Assembly: GCF_002917095.1 (NCBI RefSeq)
Contig: NZ_PQGA01000005.1
Location: 1 to 64,000 of the forward strand
DNA: 64,000 bases
Direction: 5' to 3'
Origin: Paraburkholderia eburnea
GTDB lineage: Bacteria > Pseudomonadota > Gammaproteobacteria > Burkholderiales > Burkholderiaceae
Both the position numbers and the translations under genes were made by a program. How positions within the stretch are numbered: position 1 is the first letter of the stretch; each line of letters begins with the position of its first letter. Under the pieces are notes generated by a model. It ran no database searches and was not told where the DNA came from. It saw nothing but the letters and a program-made list of their open reading frames with translations. Positions 35,327-44,691 of the stretch are shown here, piece after piece.

Positions 35327-36754
35327 TCAGTTTGATGCCGGCGGATCGTCGTTCAGCGTCTTCAGGAAGGCCTCGATATCGCGGATCTCGTCGGCGGTCA
35401 TCGCGGGCTTGTCGCCAAACTTGCGATCGAACGGCGCATCGGTCACGTCCACGTTCTTCTGGAATTGCGCCGGAATATCGTCGTATTTGTCGATCTTGCC
35501 GTCGGCGCCGTGCGGATAGAACTTGCCCGGATCCGTATTGCGCTCGTTATAGAACGCCATCACCTGATCGAGGTTGTGATAGAGGCCGTTATGGAAAAAC
35601 ACCGTGCGCGTGCTCGTGTTGCGCAGCGTCGGCGTGAGGAACATGCCGCAATATTGCGTCTGGTCCTTGAAGTCCGCGCGGAACGGCCCGCACACGCCCA
35701 GATCGAAGAACTTCGCATCCTGATTCTGCGCGAGCTTGCGATTACGCGGCACGCCCAGCGCTTCGTACTGGTAATCGGTGAACATCGGCGGCAGACCGTC
35801 CTTGCCCGGCTTCGACAAGTGGCAGCCAGCGCAATTCGCCTTGTCCGGATCGTTGAAGAGGCGCAGGCCGTGCAACTCGGCCTGACTCAGATGCGCGCGG
35901 CCTTCGAGCCAGCGGTCGTATTTGCTGTTATACGGATGGAACGACGGGTCTTCCACCTGATAGCGCGAGATCGCGAACATCGCTTCGGACACGGCGAGCC
36001 TGGGATCGTCGAAGATTCGTGCTCCGAACAATTCATTGAAGTGCTTCGCGTAGGGCGCTTTCTTGAGCTTGCCCGCCACCGAGTCGATGCTCGTGTTGGC
36101 CATTTCAACCGGATTGAGCAGCGGGCCATAGGCCTGTTGCTGCAGCGTATCGGCGCGGCCGTCCCAGAACAGGCCGCCCTGCGGCACCATTTCCACCGAG
36201 GTCGAGGCGCCGCCAGCGGTCTTCTGCGACTTCACGACATTGGCCGATGCGGTGGCCTGCTGCGCGACCGTGGGCGCGTCGTCGTTCTCGCCCGAATCGG
36301 GGCCGATGCTGAAGTTCGGCTGGCGATACAGGTACATCAGCGAAGGCGGCGGACGGTAGCCTTGCTGCGTCATCGCGAGACCGCCCTTTTGCACATCGAG
36401 ACCGTTGGGCGGCCCATAGGCGTGAGCGGGGCTATGGCACGATGCGCACGACTGCTGGCCCGACGCCGAAAGCGTCGGGTCGAAAAAGAGCTGCTTGCCG
36501 AGCTGCGCCATCGCCGAAAGCGGCGCTGCGGGCGGGCGCTGCAGCACGACCGGATGCGGATTCGCGCCGGTCAGATTCTCGACGATCTCGCCCACCTGCT
36601 CGGGCACGCTGGCGGGAAACGCCGCGGCATAGGCACAAAAGCCCAGCGCGGCGAGCACCACGGCCGCGGCGGCGCGCAGCACGAGGCGCGCGGGCTTCGC
36701 GGCGTCGCGCGGCTTGGGAGAGGACGGAGTGGGCGATGCGGAAAGCTCGGACAT
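35327..36754 (-). CDS. Diheme cytochrome c peroxidase family protein (MauG-like)
   Basis: A 475-residue protein with an N-terminal membrane-spanning or signal segment (about residues 22-45) and two c-heme motifs, CASCH and CAGCH. The surrounding LGKQLFFDPTLSASGQQSCASCHSP and GLRLFNDPDKANCAGCH are typical of bacterial cytochrome c peroxidases. The protein is longer than classical CcpA (about 320-350 residues) and may have another oxidative role. AGGA precedes the ATG at 36754. Confidence 0.88.
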   Translation of the reverse strand: MSELSASPTPSSPKPRDAAKPARLVLRAAAAVVLAALGFCAYAAAFPASVPEQVGEIVENLTGANPHPVVLQRPPAAPLSAMAQLGKQLFFDPTLSASGQQSCASCHSPAHAYGPPNGLDVQKGGLAMTQQGYRPPPSLMYLYRQPNFSIGPDSGENDDAPTVAQQATASANVVKSQKTAGGASTSVEMVPQGGLFWDGRADTLQQQAYGPLLNPVEMANTSIDSVAGKLKKAPYAKHFNELFGARIFDDPRLAVSEAMFAISRYQVEDPSFHPYNSKYDRWLEGRAHLSQAELHGLRLFNDPDKANCAGCHLSKPGKDGLPPMFTDYQYEALGVPRNRKLAQNQDAKFFDLGVCGPFRADFKDQTQYCGMFLTPTLRNTSTRTVFFHNGLYHNLDQVMAFYNERNTDPGKFYPHGADGKIDKYDDIPAQFQKNVDVTDAPFDRKFGDKPAMTADEIRDIEAFLKTLNDDPPASN

Positions 36755-36886
36755 GAAGCGTTCTTCCTGGCGGGACAAAAATGCCGAAAGCCGTGGGCGC
36801 CCGGCGTTGACCGGTGGCGCTCGACACGGCGTCGGGCTCTACCTGCGCCGGTTCGCGATGCCTGAACCGGCCTGAAAAACGGCGAA

Positions 36887-36908
36887 AACCCGGCGCGAGG
36901 ACCGGGTT
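36887..36908 (-). terminator. Rho-independent terminator of the phosphoesterase gene
   Basis: AACCCGG and CCGGGTT pair around an eight-base loop; on the minus strand TTTTCGCCGTTTTT follows. It lies between the phosphoesterase stop and the peroxidase start, so the two genes are probably separate transcripts. Confidence 0.5.
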
Positions 36909-36970
36909 CGCGCACGCTTCGGGTCACATCGATCGAAGCGCGCGGAGCCGGAACTCGCGCCGGGCAGCAA

Positions 36971-38659
36971 TCACATCGCCGGTGCGGAGCTCAACTGCGT
37001 GCCGAGCGTGCCGTCGAGGTACAGCGGCGTCGTGTTGGCCGTGCCGGTGAGGTTGAGCAGGCCGCGCATGTCGCCCGCCGTGGCGTCGAACGAACCGCCG
37101 CCCAGACGCGCACCGCCGAGCCAGTTGTCTTCGATGAAGCGCACCACCGAAGCCTGGTCGATGAACGTGTGATCGACGTAGTTCGTCTTTGCCCACGGCG
37201 AGATCACGACGAACGGGATACGCGTGCCCGGACCGCAACGGCCGTTGACCGGCGCGCCCGCCACACCCGTCGGCTGCGTGCCCGAGCCGCACACGCCGTT
37301 GCCGTTGAGCTGGTCGACGGACGCCATCGACGAGCGAACCGGCGCCATGTACTGGTGGTCGTACCAGCCGTCCGAATCGTCATAGGTCACGACGACAGCG
37401 GTGTTCTTCCAGTCCGGCTGTTGCATCAGGAAGTTCACGACCTTCGTGACGAATGCCTGCTCGTCGAGCGGGTCCGAGTAGCCAGCGTGCGCGTCCTGGG
37501 CGGCCGGAGCCTTCAGGAAGTTCACCGACGGGAAATTGCCGGCCTTCACGGCAGCAAAGAAGTCGTCCGTGTCGTACTGGTGGTTTGCCGGTTCAGCCGT
37601 CTTGCCATCGGTTTCGAGGCTCGAACCGATCGCGGCCGTCGAGCTCGGACGCGTGTGCAGCGGGTTCGACGTCGACTTGAAGTACTGGAACCAGTTGTGG
37701 TGCGGAACGTAGTCGGCCGTGGCCGCGTTCACCGCCGTCGCGATCGTGCTGCGCTTGCAGCCCGTCGTGCCGTTCGCGTTCGTCGTCTGCAGGTTGAAGC
37801 CGCCCATGAAGCCGCCCCACGTGATCTTCTGGCCGTTAAGCAGATCGCCGATATTCAGCGCATTGATCATGCCCGTATCGGTCGTGCTGGAGCACGTGTC
37901 ATAGCCCGGATCGACGTCGTTGGTCAGGGTAAGGCCGCCCGCGCCATCCTCAACGAAGTACGAACCTGAATTGGCGAGCGTGCCCGCCGTCTTCGATGTG
38001 TTCACGATCTCGAAGCCGTTTGTCTGCCCCCCGACAACTTCAAGCGCGCCAGGCGTCGACGGGCCATAGGTCGCCGTCCACGCGTTGTCGCTCATCGCGT
38101 ACTTCTGCGCGTAGTTCCACAGCGCCGTGACGGTGTTGCCATCGTAGTAGCCCATCACCTGGCCCTTCGTGCCGAAGGCACCCGCGCCGCCGCTCGTGGC
38201 ACTACCCGTGTACTTCGGGAACAGGTCGAGCGCGCCGTTGTCGCCGGCTTGCTGCTCGGCCGTGTAGTTGTGGTTCTGGTCGGCGGTGGCGGCCTGCGAA
38301 CGGTCCAGACGGAAGGGGTTGGCTGCGCCCGTGCCGTTGTTCGTGTTCGTGAAGTTCGGGTTCGACGTGAGCAGCGAACCCGACAGACCGTTGACGCCAG
38401 GCGTGCCCGAAGCGGCCGAGAAAGCCGGCTCGCCCGACGGATTCGTCGAGCTCGGGTAGGTGGCGAAGTAGTGGTCGAACGAGACGTTCTCACCATAGAT
38501 CACCACGAGATGCTTGATCGGCGTGGCGGTCGTGAGAGCGTCTTGCGCGGACACCGCCGCGGCAGCCGACGACCCATTGTTCGAGTTGCTGCTGCCGCAC
38601 GCGAACAGTGCTGCGGCAAGGCCAGCGCACGGCACGGCGAGTAAGGCTCGGCGATACAT
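36971..38659 (-). CDS. Exported phosphoesterase (acid phosphatase AcpA / phospholipase C superfamily)
   Basis: A 562-residue exported protein with a probable lipobox (ALFAC) followed by a Ser/Asn-rich linker. The segment IKHLVVIYGENVSFDHYFATYP is the N-terminal metal-binding block of the phosphoesterase family that includes AcpA and PC-PLC; downstream VVVTYDDSDGWYDHQ and GTRIPFVVISPWAK are further family blocks. The start at 38659 is preceded by GGAG nine bases upstream; Met five codons earlier is an alternative. The substrate cannot be predicted from sequence alone. Confidence 0.88.
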   Translation of the reverse strand: MYRRALLAVPCAGLAAALFACGSSNSNNGSSAAAAVSAQDALTTATPIKHLVVIYGENVSFDHYFATYPSSTNPSGEPAFSAASGTPGVNGLSGSLLTSNPNFTNTNNGTGAANPFRLDRSQAATADQNHNYTAEQQAGDNGALDLFPKYTGSATSGGAGAFGTKGQVMGYYDGNTVTALWNYAQKYAMSDNAWTATYGPSTPGALEVVGGQTNGFEIVNTSKTAGTLANSGSYFVEDGAGGLTLTNDVDPGYDTCSSTTDTGMINALNIGDLLNGQKITWGGFMGGFNLQTTNANGTTGCKRSTIATAVNAATADYVPHHNWFQYFKSTSNPLHTRPSSTAAIGSSLETDGKTAEPANHQYDTDDFFAAVKAGNFPSVNFLKAPAAQDAHAGYSDPLDEQAFVTKVVNFLMQQPDWKNTAVVVTYDDSDGWYDHQYMAPVRSSMASVDQLNGNGVCGSGTQPTGVAGAPVNGRCGPGTRIPFVVISPWAKTNYVDHTFIDQASVVRFIEDNWLGGARLGGGSFDATAGDMRGLLNLTGTANTTPLYLDGTLGTQLSSAPAM

Positions 38660-39197
38660 GTTGTTGGGCTCCATCGATTCTTCGAGTTGGTTTTAGAGTC
38701 CTGGACGCGTCAAAAAGACGTGGGGGCTGCCTTCAGGATTGAGCGCGCTTCAGGTAATGCGCCAGACATCAGGGCGAGCGAATTACAACATCCGAACATG
38801 ACTACACAGCGACCATTACATTTCCTTATCCTTTCTATTTATTTCAATTTAGAAAGCATTGCGCGAAAAAAACAACAAAAGGGAAAGTCTCGTTGTGCGC
38901 TGCGTTTTGCACTCTTTCGGGCGCGAGCTATAACTGGAAGTGCAGCGTGGACGTTCTCTGCACGCCCGCTCCATCCCTTCTTCTTGCGCCGCGCCACGCT
39001 GCGCCGCCTCCCGAACCGGCGGAGGCGCGTCCACTGTGCAAGGCCTTTAGTAAGGCTTTGGCTAACACGTTCGGCAGCCTGGCGTTAAGCGCCGGCATTC
39101 CGGCCTTCCTCTTCGAATGCGCGTGGCGCGGCAGCGTGCCGTGCGCGCGCCGGGGCGGCACGTGTTGTGTCCCCGGCGTTCAAGAAGGAGTGTGGAA
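38660..39197. other. Intergenic region, no gene recognised
   Basis: A 538-bp gap between the phosphoesterase and a small exported protein. The part around 38800-38890 is AT-rich and probably holds the leftward promoter. No convincing Pho box, RNA gene or conserved reading frame was seen; open frames here look like GC-driven chance. Confidence 0.4.
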
Positions 39198-39455
39198 ATG
39201 AAGATCCGATTGGCGTTTCTCGCCGCCATCGTGATGGTGGCGAGTGCAACCGCGCCGGGCACGGCGCAGTCGAAAGACGAGCCTGTTTCGCAAGAGCGCG
39301 CGCATCAAACGATGACCGACGATGCGAACGCATCGGCCCAGGCGGGCACCGATATGTCGTATGGCGGCATGCCCGATACGCGCAGCGCCTCGGGACATCG
39401 CGTCGGCAAGCCCTGCTCGCCTCGTTCGGACTGCGATATTTATTTCGGGCAGTAA
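39198..39455 (+). CDS. Small exported protein of unknown function
   Basis: An 85-residue protein with a clear signal peptide (MKIRLAFLAAIVMVASATAP) and a mature part ending GGMPDTRSASGHRVGKPCSP and then RSDCDIYFGQ. The two Cys residues could form a disulfide. AAGGAG is well placed before the ATG. I recall similar short secreted proteins in Burkholderiaceae, but no function is known. Confidence 0.7.
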   Translation: MKIRLAFLAAIVMVASATAPGTAQSKDEPVSQERAHQTMTDDANASAQAGTDMSYGGMPDTRSASGHRVGKPCSPRSDCDIYFGQ

Positions 39456-39618
39456 TCGTCGAAACAGAAAGGCACCGGCGCGACACCGCAAAACGCCTTC
39501 AGGCAAGGGGTTTTGACGCCGCCCCGACTGGCAGCGTCGAGCTTAGCGCCCCGTGTGAAGCGGGCGCGGGTTCAGTGCGCGTGACTGCTTTAAGCCGCTT
39601 GCGAAACCCTGAACGAAC

Positions 39619-40026
39619 TCACTGAACCGTGCTCTGCAACATCCCGGCGATGCGTTGCAGCGGCACGAGCAATTCGGGCGCGATGGCATAGAGCGGCCCC
39701 AGCGTCTGGGCCACATCGCGATAATCGACATGGGTGTGGCCCGTGTCGTCTTCCCAGACCACGAGGCGTAGCGGCAGTTCGAGCGCCGAGTGCGGGTTGG
39801 CGGCCATGATCGGCGTGCCCGCCTTCGGATTGCCGAACAGGATCAGGCGCGTGCGACGCAGATCGAGGCCCGCGAGTTCCGCGGCCTCGCGCTGGTCCAC
39901 GTCTGCGAACACGACCGCGCCCGCGCCATCCAGCACGGTTTTGATGCGGGCGATCGTCGCGTCGAAGTCGTGGGCGCTCTTGAGCGTCACGACGGATGAG
40001 GGGTGTTGCCCGTGCCCGGTCGTCAT
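39619..40026 (-). CDS. DUF302 family protein
   Basis: A 135-residue protein with the DUF302 pattern: SAHDFDATIARIKTVLDGAG, FADVDQREAAELAG, LILFGNPKAGTPIMAANP and VVWEDDTGHTHVDYRD. The family is structurally characterised but functionally unassigned. AGGAG precedes the ATG at 40026. Confidence 0.88.
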   Translation of the reverse strand: MTTGHGQHPSSVVTLKSAHDFDATIARIKTVLDGAGAVVFADVDQREAAELAGLDLRRTRLILFGNPKAGTPIMAANPHSALELPLRLVVWEDDTGHTHVDYRDVAQTLGPLYAIAPELLVPLQRIAGMLQSTVQ

Positions 40027-40215
40027 GGCTTGTGCTCCTGGGTGGAAGGTCACGCGTGCCTGCCTGCTCTCGCACTCTAGTCCATAACGCTGACGCCCTG
40101 AAGGCGAAACGGCGCCTCGCAGCGCCCGGCGTGCCTGTAGCACGGGCGTACCGATGGGCACGAACTGACAATTCGCCCCAATCGTCCTCCTCCGTACCGG
40201 CGTCCGACTGCCAAT

Positions 40216-40234
40216 CTGTACCGGTACTGTACCG
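40216..40234. promoter_or_regulatory. Direct-repeat element upstream of the LysE exporter
   Basis: CTGTACCG occurs twice, 11 bp apart start to start, with TACCGGTA as a palindrome between the copies. Direct repeats at about one helical turn are a common arrangement for MocR-type regulators, and a MocR gene lies just downstream of this exporter. The link is inferred. Confidence 0.45.
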
Positions 40235-40302
40235 AAACCTGTCGCTACACTGGCTCGACACGATCGTCAGGATCACCATCCTTTCCCTGGAGCCTTTAGC
40301 CC

Positions 40303-40920
40303 ATGCTGCCCGAAATGCTTAGCGCCCTGCCCGCAGGCATGCTGTTCGTGGTCGTCACGTCCATCACGCCCGGCCCCAACAACACGATGCTGCTCACCTC
40401 CGGCGTCAACTTCGGCTTTCGGCGCACGGTGCCGCACATGCTGGGCATCAGCGCCGGCGTCGTGGTGCTCATGCTGTCGGTGGGTTTTGGACTGGGCGAA
40501 GTGTTCCGGCGCATTCCGGTGCTCTATACCGTGCTGGAAACCGCGAGCGTGGCCTATCTGCTGTGGCTGGCCTGGAAGATCGGCACGTCGGGCGACATCA
40601 AGGTCAAGACCGGCGAGCGCCGCCCCATGCGCTTTCACGAAGCCATCGCGTTCCAGTGGATCAATCCGAAGGCATGGATGATGGTGCTCACGGCGGCCAC
40701 CACGATCCGCCTGTCGACGGACTTCGGCATGAATACGGTGGCGATGGCCGTGGTGTTCTACGTGGTCGGCCTGCCCTGCATCTGCGTGTGGGCCGCATTC
40801 GGCACCGGTATGCGAAGCTTTCTCGCCGATCCGCGCCGCCTGCGCGCCTTCAACATCGTCATGGCGCTGTCGCTCGTCGCGTCCATGTATCCGCTGCTCG
40901 CGCATCTGCTGCAACGCTGA
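40303..40920 (+). CDS. LysE/RhtB family amino-acid exporter
   Basis: A 205-residue membrane protein with about six helices. SITPGPNNTMLLTSGVNFG near residues 20-40 is the LysE/RhtB signature, and FQWINPKAWMM is a second conserved block. Such proteins export amino acids or related compounds; the substrate is unknown. It converges with the MocR gene (22-bp gap). Confidence 0.92.
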   Translation: MLPEMLSALPAGMLFVVVTSITPGPNNTMLLTSGVNFGFRRTVPHMLGISAGVVVLMLSVGFGLGEVFRRIPVLYTVLETASVAYLLWLAWKIGTSGDIKVKTGERRPMRFHEAIAFQWINPKAWMMVLTAATTIRLSTDFGMNTVAMAVVFYVVGLPCICVWAAFGTGMRSFLADPRRLRAFNIVMALSLVASMYPLLAHLLQR

Positions 40921-40942
40921 GCGGCTCCATCAGGATTGCTGA

Positions 40943-42355
40943 TTAACCTGTTTTGCCGATACGCTCGATGAAACGCCAGAGCGCGTCGTCGAGCGAATAC
41001 GGCGCATTGAAGCGGAACCACGCGCTGGCTTCGTCGTCCGGGCGGAAATAGGAACCGGGCGCGAGCCAGATGCCGTCGCGCAGCGCCGCCGTCGCGATCG
41101 CGCTGGCGCGCGCAGCCTCCACCGGCAGACGCACCAGCATGAACAGGCCCGCACGCGGCCGGCAGAACGGTTCGAGCCCGAGCGCATCGATACGGTCCTC
41201 CAGCGTCGCGTGCGCGACCTTCAGCTGTTCGTTGACGATTTCGACGTGACGCGTGTAGCGCCCTTCCACCAACACCTTGTCGACGATGCGCTCGATCGTC
41301 TCCGACGAGGTCAGCCCCACCGCCATCTTCGCGCGCGCGAGTTCGCGCAGCACGTCGCGCTCGGCGACCACATAACCGCAGCGCAGCGACGGCGTCACCG
41401 TCTTCGAAAAGCCGCTCACATACAGCACGCGGCGCAGCCCTTCCATCGCGGCCAGCAGCGGCGCGCCCGGCGGCGCGAGTTCGCGGCTCACGTCGTCTTC
41501 CACGACCCACATGCGCTCGCGCTCCGCGATCTGCAGCAGACGGAAGGCGTTGGCCATCGTGTAGGTCGCGCCGGTGGGGTTCTGCAGCGTCGTGTTGACG
41601 AAGATCGCTTTCGGGCGGTGCGCGGCGACCTGCTGTTCGAGCGCGTCGATGTCGAGGCCCGCCGGCGTGCGCGGCACGCCATGCACCGTGACACCGGCAA
41701 GCTTGAGGATCTGCAGCAGGTTGCAGTAGCCGGGATCTTCCACGAGCACCGCATCGCCGGGACGCAGCAGCGTGCGCACGATCAGGTCGAGGCCCTGGGT
41801 CGCGCCCTGCGTGAGCAGCACGTTCGAGACGTCGATCGGCAAGCCCTGGCGGTCCAGTTGCGCGGCGATGCGTTCGCGCAGCGGCGCGAAGCCATAGGGA
41901 TGCCCGTAGTCGCCCAGGCGCGCGGCGGGTACGCGGCTCGTCGCGCGCAAGGCGTGGTGCAGGCCGGTTTCGTTGATCCACTCGGTCGGCATCCAGCCGC
42001 AGCCGGCCTTGATCGGCACGGAATGATCGGCGTACACGTCCGAAAGCAGCCAGGTGGCCGTGAGCGCGGGCGGCTGCCAGCCGGTGTCGGCGGCGCGCGG
42101 CGCGCTCTGGCGCGGCGCCACGCGGTAGCCCGAGCCGCGCCGCGCCACGACCAGCCCCATCGACACGAGGCGGTTATACGCGTCCGTCACCGTATAGGTG
42201 GACAGCGCGTGCGATTGCGCCAGTTGACGCACGGAAGGCAGCAGCGCGCCGGAGCGCAGCGAGTGGGTCTCGATTGCCTGCGCGAAGGCCCGCACCAATT
42301 GCTCGACAAGCGTGGCGCCAGCGCCGCGTGAGCGTTCCAGTTCGAATTCGATCAT
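40943..42355 (-). CDS. MocR-family transcriptional regulator (GntR helix-turn-helix + aminotransferase fold)
   Basis: A 470-residue protein with an N-terminal GntR winged helix (RSGALLPSVRQLAQSHALSTYTVTDAYNRL) and a C-terminal fold-type I aminotransferase domain with the PLP lysine in YVSGFSKTVTPSLRCGYV. MocR proteins use the domain as a ligand sensor. It is divergent from the omega-amino acid aminotransferase, which is the likely target. The start at 42355 has no clear Shine-Dalgarno sequence, so it is less certain than the gene itself. Confidence 0.9.
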   Translation of the reverse strand: MIEFELERSRGAGATLVEQLVRAFAQAIETHSLRSGALLPSVRQLAQSHALSTYTVTDAYNRLVSMGLVVARRGSGYRVAPRQSAPRAADTGWQPPALTATWLLSDVYADHSVPIKAGCGWMPTEWINETGLHHALRATSRVPAARLGDYGHPYGFAPLRERIAAQLDRQGLPIDVSNVLLTQGATQGLDLIVRTLLRPGDAVLVEDPGYCNLLQILKLAGVTVHGVPRTPAGLDIDALEQQVAAHRPKAIFVNTTLQNPTGATYTMANAFRLLQIAERERMWVVEDDVSRELAPPGAPLLAAMEGLRRVLYVSGFSKTVTPSLRCGYVVAERDVLRELARAKMAVGLTSSETIERIVDKVLVEGRYTRHVEIVNEQLKVAHATLEDRIDALGLEPFCRPRAGLFMLVRLPVEAARASAIATAALRDGIWLAPGSYFRPDDEASAWFRFNAPYSLDDALWRFIERIGKTG

Positions 42356-42379
42356 AGGGAGGCAAAGAGGCCGCGACCA

Positions 42380-42434
42380 ATACAGTCGCGTCAGATTGTC
42401 CAGCACGGTTATCAGCGCAGTATAGAGACTGTAT
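42380..42434. promoter_or_regulatory. Inverted CTGTAT elements between MocR gene and aminotransferase
   Basis: ATACAGT (42380-42386) and ACTGTAT (42428-42434) are exact inverted copies 48 bp apart in the 138-bp divergent intergenic region; a further GTATA lies at 42419-42423. They share the CTGTA core with the repeats before the LysE gene and are candidate MocR sites. Confidence 0.4.
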
Positions 42435-42493
42435 ATGCCGCCCTTCAAGCCCGGACGCTACATTCTGTCCAACCACTTTGGAGGAGAACACCC

Positions 42494-43822
42494 ATGACTT
42501 CGCGCCCCGTCATCGACGATCTTTCGTCGTTCTGGATGCCGTTCACGGCCAACCGCCAGTTCAAGGCCGCGCCGCGCCTGCTCGAATCGGCCAAGGGCAT
42601 GTACTACCGCACGACCGATGGCCGTGAGGTGATGGACGGCAGCGCCGGTCTGTGGTGCGTGAACGCCGGTCACGGCCGTGAGGAAATCGTCGCGGCGATC
42701 GCCCAGCAGGCAGGCAAGCTCGACTTCGCGCCGACCTTCCAGATGGGCCACCCGCTCGCCTTCGAAGCCGCCAGCAAGATCGCGGAGATCATGCCCGAAG
42801 GGCTCGATCGCGTGTTCTTCACGAACTCGGGTTCGGAATCGGTCGATACGGCGCTGAAGATTGCTCTCGCGTATCACCGCTCGCGCGGCGAAGGCCAGCG
42901 CACCAAGCTGATCGGCCGTGAGCGCGGCTATCACGGCGTGGGCTTCGGCGGCATTTCGGTCGGCGGCATCGGCGCCAATCGCAAGACGTTTTCGGGCCAA
43001 CTGCTGCCCGCCATCGATCATCTGCCGCACACGCACAACCTCGAACAAAACGCGTTCACCAAGGGCCAGCCGGCCTGGGGCGCGCATCTCGCGGACGACC
43101 TTGAGCGCATCGTCGCGCTGCACGACGCGTCGACGATCGCCGCCGTGATCGTCGAGCCGGTCGCCGGATCGACCGGCGTGCTGATTCCGCCGCAAGGCTA
43201 TCTGCAACGCCTGCGCGAGATCTGCACGAAGTACGGCATCGTGCTGATTTTCGACGAAGTCATCACGGGTTTCGGGCGTCTGGGCAAAGCCACGGCGAGC
43301 GAGTACTTCGGCGTCACGCCCGACATCATCACGATGGCCAAGGCGATCAACAACGCGGCCGTGCCGATGGGCGGCGTCGCCGTGAGCCGCACGATCCACG
43401 ACACGGTGGTCAACAGCGGCGCGCCGGGCGCGATCGAGCTGTTCCACGGCTACACGTACTCGGCGCACCCGCTGGCCGCCGCCGCCGCCATCGCGACGCA
43501 GGATCTGTATCGCCGCGAAGGCCTGTTCGAACGCGCGCACAGCCTCGCGCCGAAGTTCGAAGCCGCCGCACATGCGCTGCGCGACGCACCGCATGTGAAG
43601 GACGTGCGCAACCTCGGCCTCGTCGCGGGGATCGAACTGGACTCGCGCGACGGCGCACCGGGCGCGCGCGCCTACGAGGTATTCGTGAAGTGTTTCGAAG
43701 CGGGCGTGCTGATCCGCTTCACGGGCGACATTCTGGCGTTCTCGCCGCCGCTCATCATCACCGATGAAGAGATCGAGCGCCTGTTCGGCACGGTGCGCGA
43801 GGTGCTGGCGAAGGTCCAGTAA
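42494..43822 (+). CDS. Omega-amino acid (beta-alanine):pyruvate aminotransferase, class III
   Basis: A 442-residue PLP enzyme. Characteristic sequences are SFWMPFTANRQFKAAPRLL at the N-terminus, FFTNSGSESVDTALKIA, LIFDEVITGFGRLG and the PLP-lysine block TMAKAINNAAVPMGG. These match beta-alanine/omega-amino acid:pyruvate transaminases, which convert beta-alanine and pyruvate to malonate semialdehyde and alanine. A malonate-semialdehyde dehydrogenase, often adjacent, is not present. GGAGGAG precedes the ATG. Confidence 0.93.
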   Translation: MTSRPVIDDLSSFWMPFTANRQFKAAPRLLESAKGMYYRTTDGREVMDGSAGLWCVNAGHGREEIVAAIAQQAGKLDFAPTFQMGHPLAFEAASKIAEIMPEGLDRVFFTNSGSESVDTALKIALAYHRSRGEGQRTKLIGRERGYHGVGFGGISVGGIGANRKTFSGQLLPAIDHLPHTHNLEQNAFTKGQPAWGAHLADDLERIVALHDASTIAAVIVEPVAGSTGVLIPPQGYLQRLREICTKYGIVLIFDEVITGFGRLGKATASEYFGVTPDIITMAKAINNAAVPMGGVAVSRTIHDTVVNSGAPGAIELFHGYTYSAHPLAAAAAIATQDLYRREGLFERAHSLAPKFEAAAHALRDAPHVKDVRNLGLVAGIELDSRDGAPGARAYEVFVKCFEAGVLIRFTGDILAFSPPLIITDEEIERLFGTVREVLAKVQ

Positions 43823-43857
43823 CGCGTCTTCCGCTTCAAGCCGGTTCACGCCGACGC

Positions 43858-43890
43858 AACGGCCCGCTCGTTTCGAGCGGGCCGTTTTGC
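43858..43890 (+). terminator. Rho-independent terminator of the aminotransferase gene
   Basis: AACGGCCCGCTCG and CGAGCGGGCCGTT (13 pairs, three-base loop) are followed by TTTGCTTTC, 36 bp after the stop codon. Confidence 0.85.
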
Positions 43891-43986
43891 TTTCAGCGCG
43901 CAGCCATTCGCCCGATCACCGTTCGCGCGCGGCGCGCGCCATCGGCGTATCGTTTTGGCTTAGGGAAACCGGCGAGGGGAATGGCG

Positions 43987-44235
43987 ATGAAGACACCGAT
44001 CCGCGTGGGCGCGCATATCGAAGGCGTTCATTGGGTGGCTGAATATACGGCGGCGACGCACGAGATCCGCGTGTTCCGCGAGGGCCACGCGTTCGAAACG
44101 ATCGCGGCGCCGCCCGCGCTGCTGGGCGAGGAGGAGGAAGCCGGTTCGGCCAGCGATGCGGCGAGCCGCGCCGAAGATGCCGCGGTGCTCGCCGTGCTGC
44201 GCCAGTACGTGGCGGAGCGCGAGGCCGAAGAGTGA
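43987..44235 (+). CDS. Small protein of unknown function
   Basis: An 82-residue acidic protein (KTPIRVGAHIEGVHWVAEYT at the start, Glu/Ala-rich end). ATG at 43987 is well spaced from GAGGGGA; the ATG at 43981 is too close to it. Composition and codon use look like those of real genes in the region, but no family is recognised. Confidence 0.6.
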   Translation: MKTPIRVGAHIEGVHWVAEYTAATHEIRVFREGHAFETIAAPPALLGEEEEAGSASDAASRAEDAAVLAVLRQYVAEREAEE

Positions 44236-44289
44236 CGCGGGTTCACGAGGCGCGCGGCGTGTGCGGTTCGCGCGCCTCATCGCCCGGAA

Positions 44290-44691
44290 TCAGGCGGGTT
44301 TGTCAGCGGCAGGCGCGTCTTCCGCACGGAAGATCGTATCGGCGAGATGGAATGCCGAGTTGGCTGCCGGCACACCGCAATAGATCGCGGTTTGCAGCAG
44401 CACTTCCTTGATTTCGTCGCGCGTCACACCGTTGTTTTTAGCCGAGCGCAGATGGAGCGCCAGCTCCTCGTTACGGTTGAGCGCGACCATCATCGCGATC
44501 GTGAGCAGGCTGCGCGTATGGCGCGGCAAACCTTCGCGCGTCCAGATCTCGCCCCACGCATAGCGCGAAATGAGCGTCTGGAACTCCTCGGTCAATGCGG
44601 TGCGATTGGCGATCGAGCGATCGACGTGTGCGTCGCCCAGCACCGCGCGACGCACTTTCAGTCCGGCTTCGTAGCGATCGTCTTCGTTCAT
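44290..44691 (-). CDS. pcaC: 4-carboxymuconolactone decarboxylase PcaC
   Basis: A 133-residue protein of the AhpD-like CMD family: RYAWGEIWTREGLPRHTRSLLTIAMMVALNR and TRDEIKEVLLQTAIYCGVPAANSAFH are PcaC signatures. It converts gamma-carboxymuconolactone to 3-oxoadipate enol-lactone. The start overlaps the pcaD stop as ATGA, so it is translationally coupled; in some bacteria the two are fused as PcaL. Confidence 0.95.
   Translation of the reverse strand: MNEDDRYEAGLKVRRAVLGDAHVDRSIANRTALTEEFQTLISRYAWGEIWTREGLPRHTRSLLTIAMMVALNRNEELALHLRSAKNNGVTRDEIKEVLLQTAIYCGVPAANSAFHLADTIFRAEDAPAADKPA

Noticed and set aside
36755..38659. Phosphoesterase and peroxidase as one operon
   Set aside because: A 216-bp gap with a terminator-like hairpin lies between them and no functional link is known.
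38760..38830. Pho box upstream of the secreted phosphoesterase
   Set aside because: Only loose resemblance to the CTGTCAT direct repeats; neither spacing nor sequence matches well.
44688..44691. pcaD and pcaC as a broken PcaL fusion
   Set aside because: Both proteins are full length with intact catalytic motifs; the ATGA overlap is normal translational coupling.
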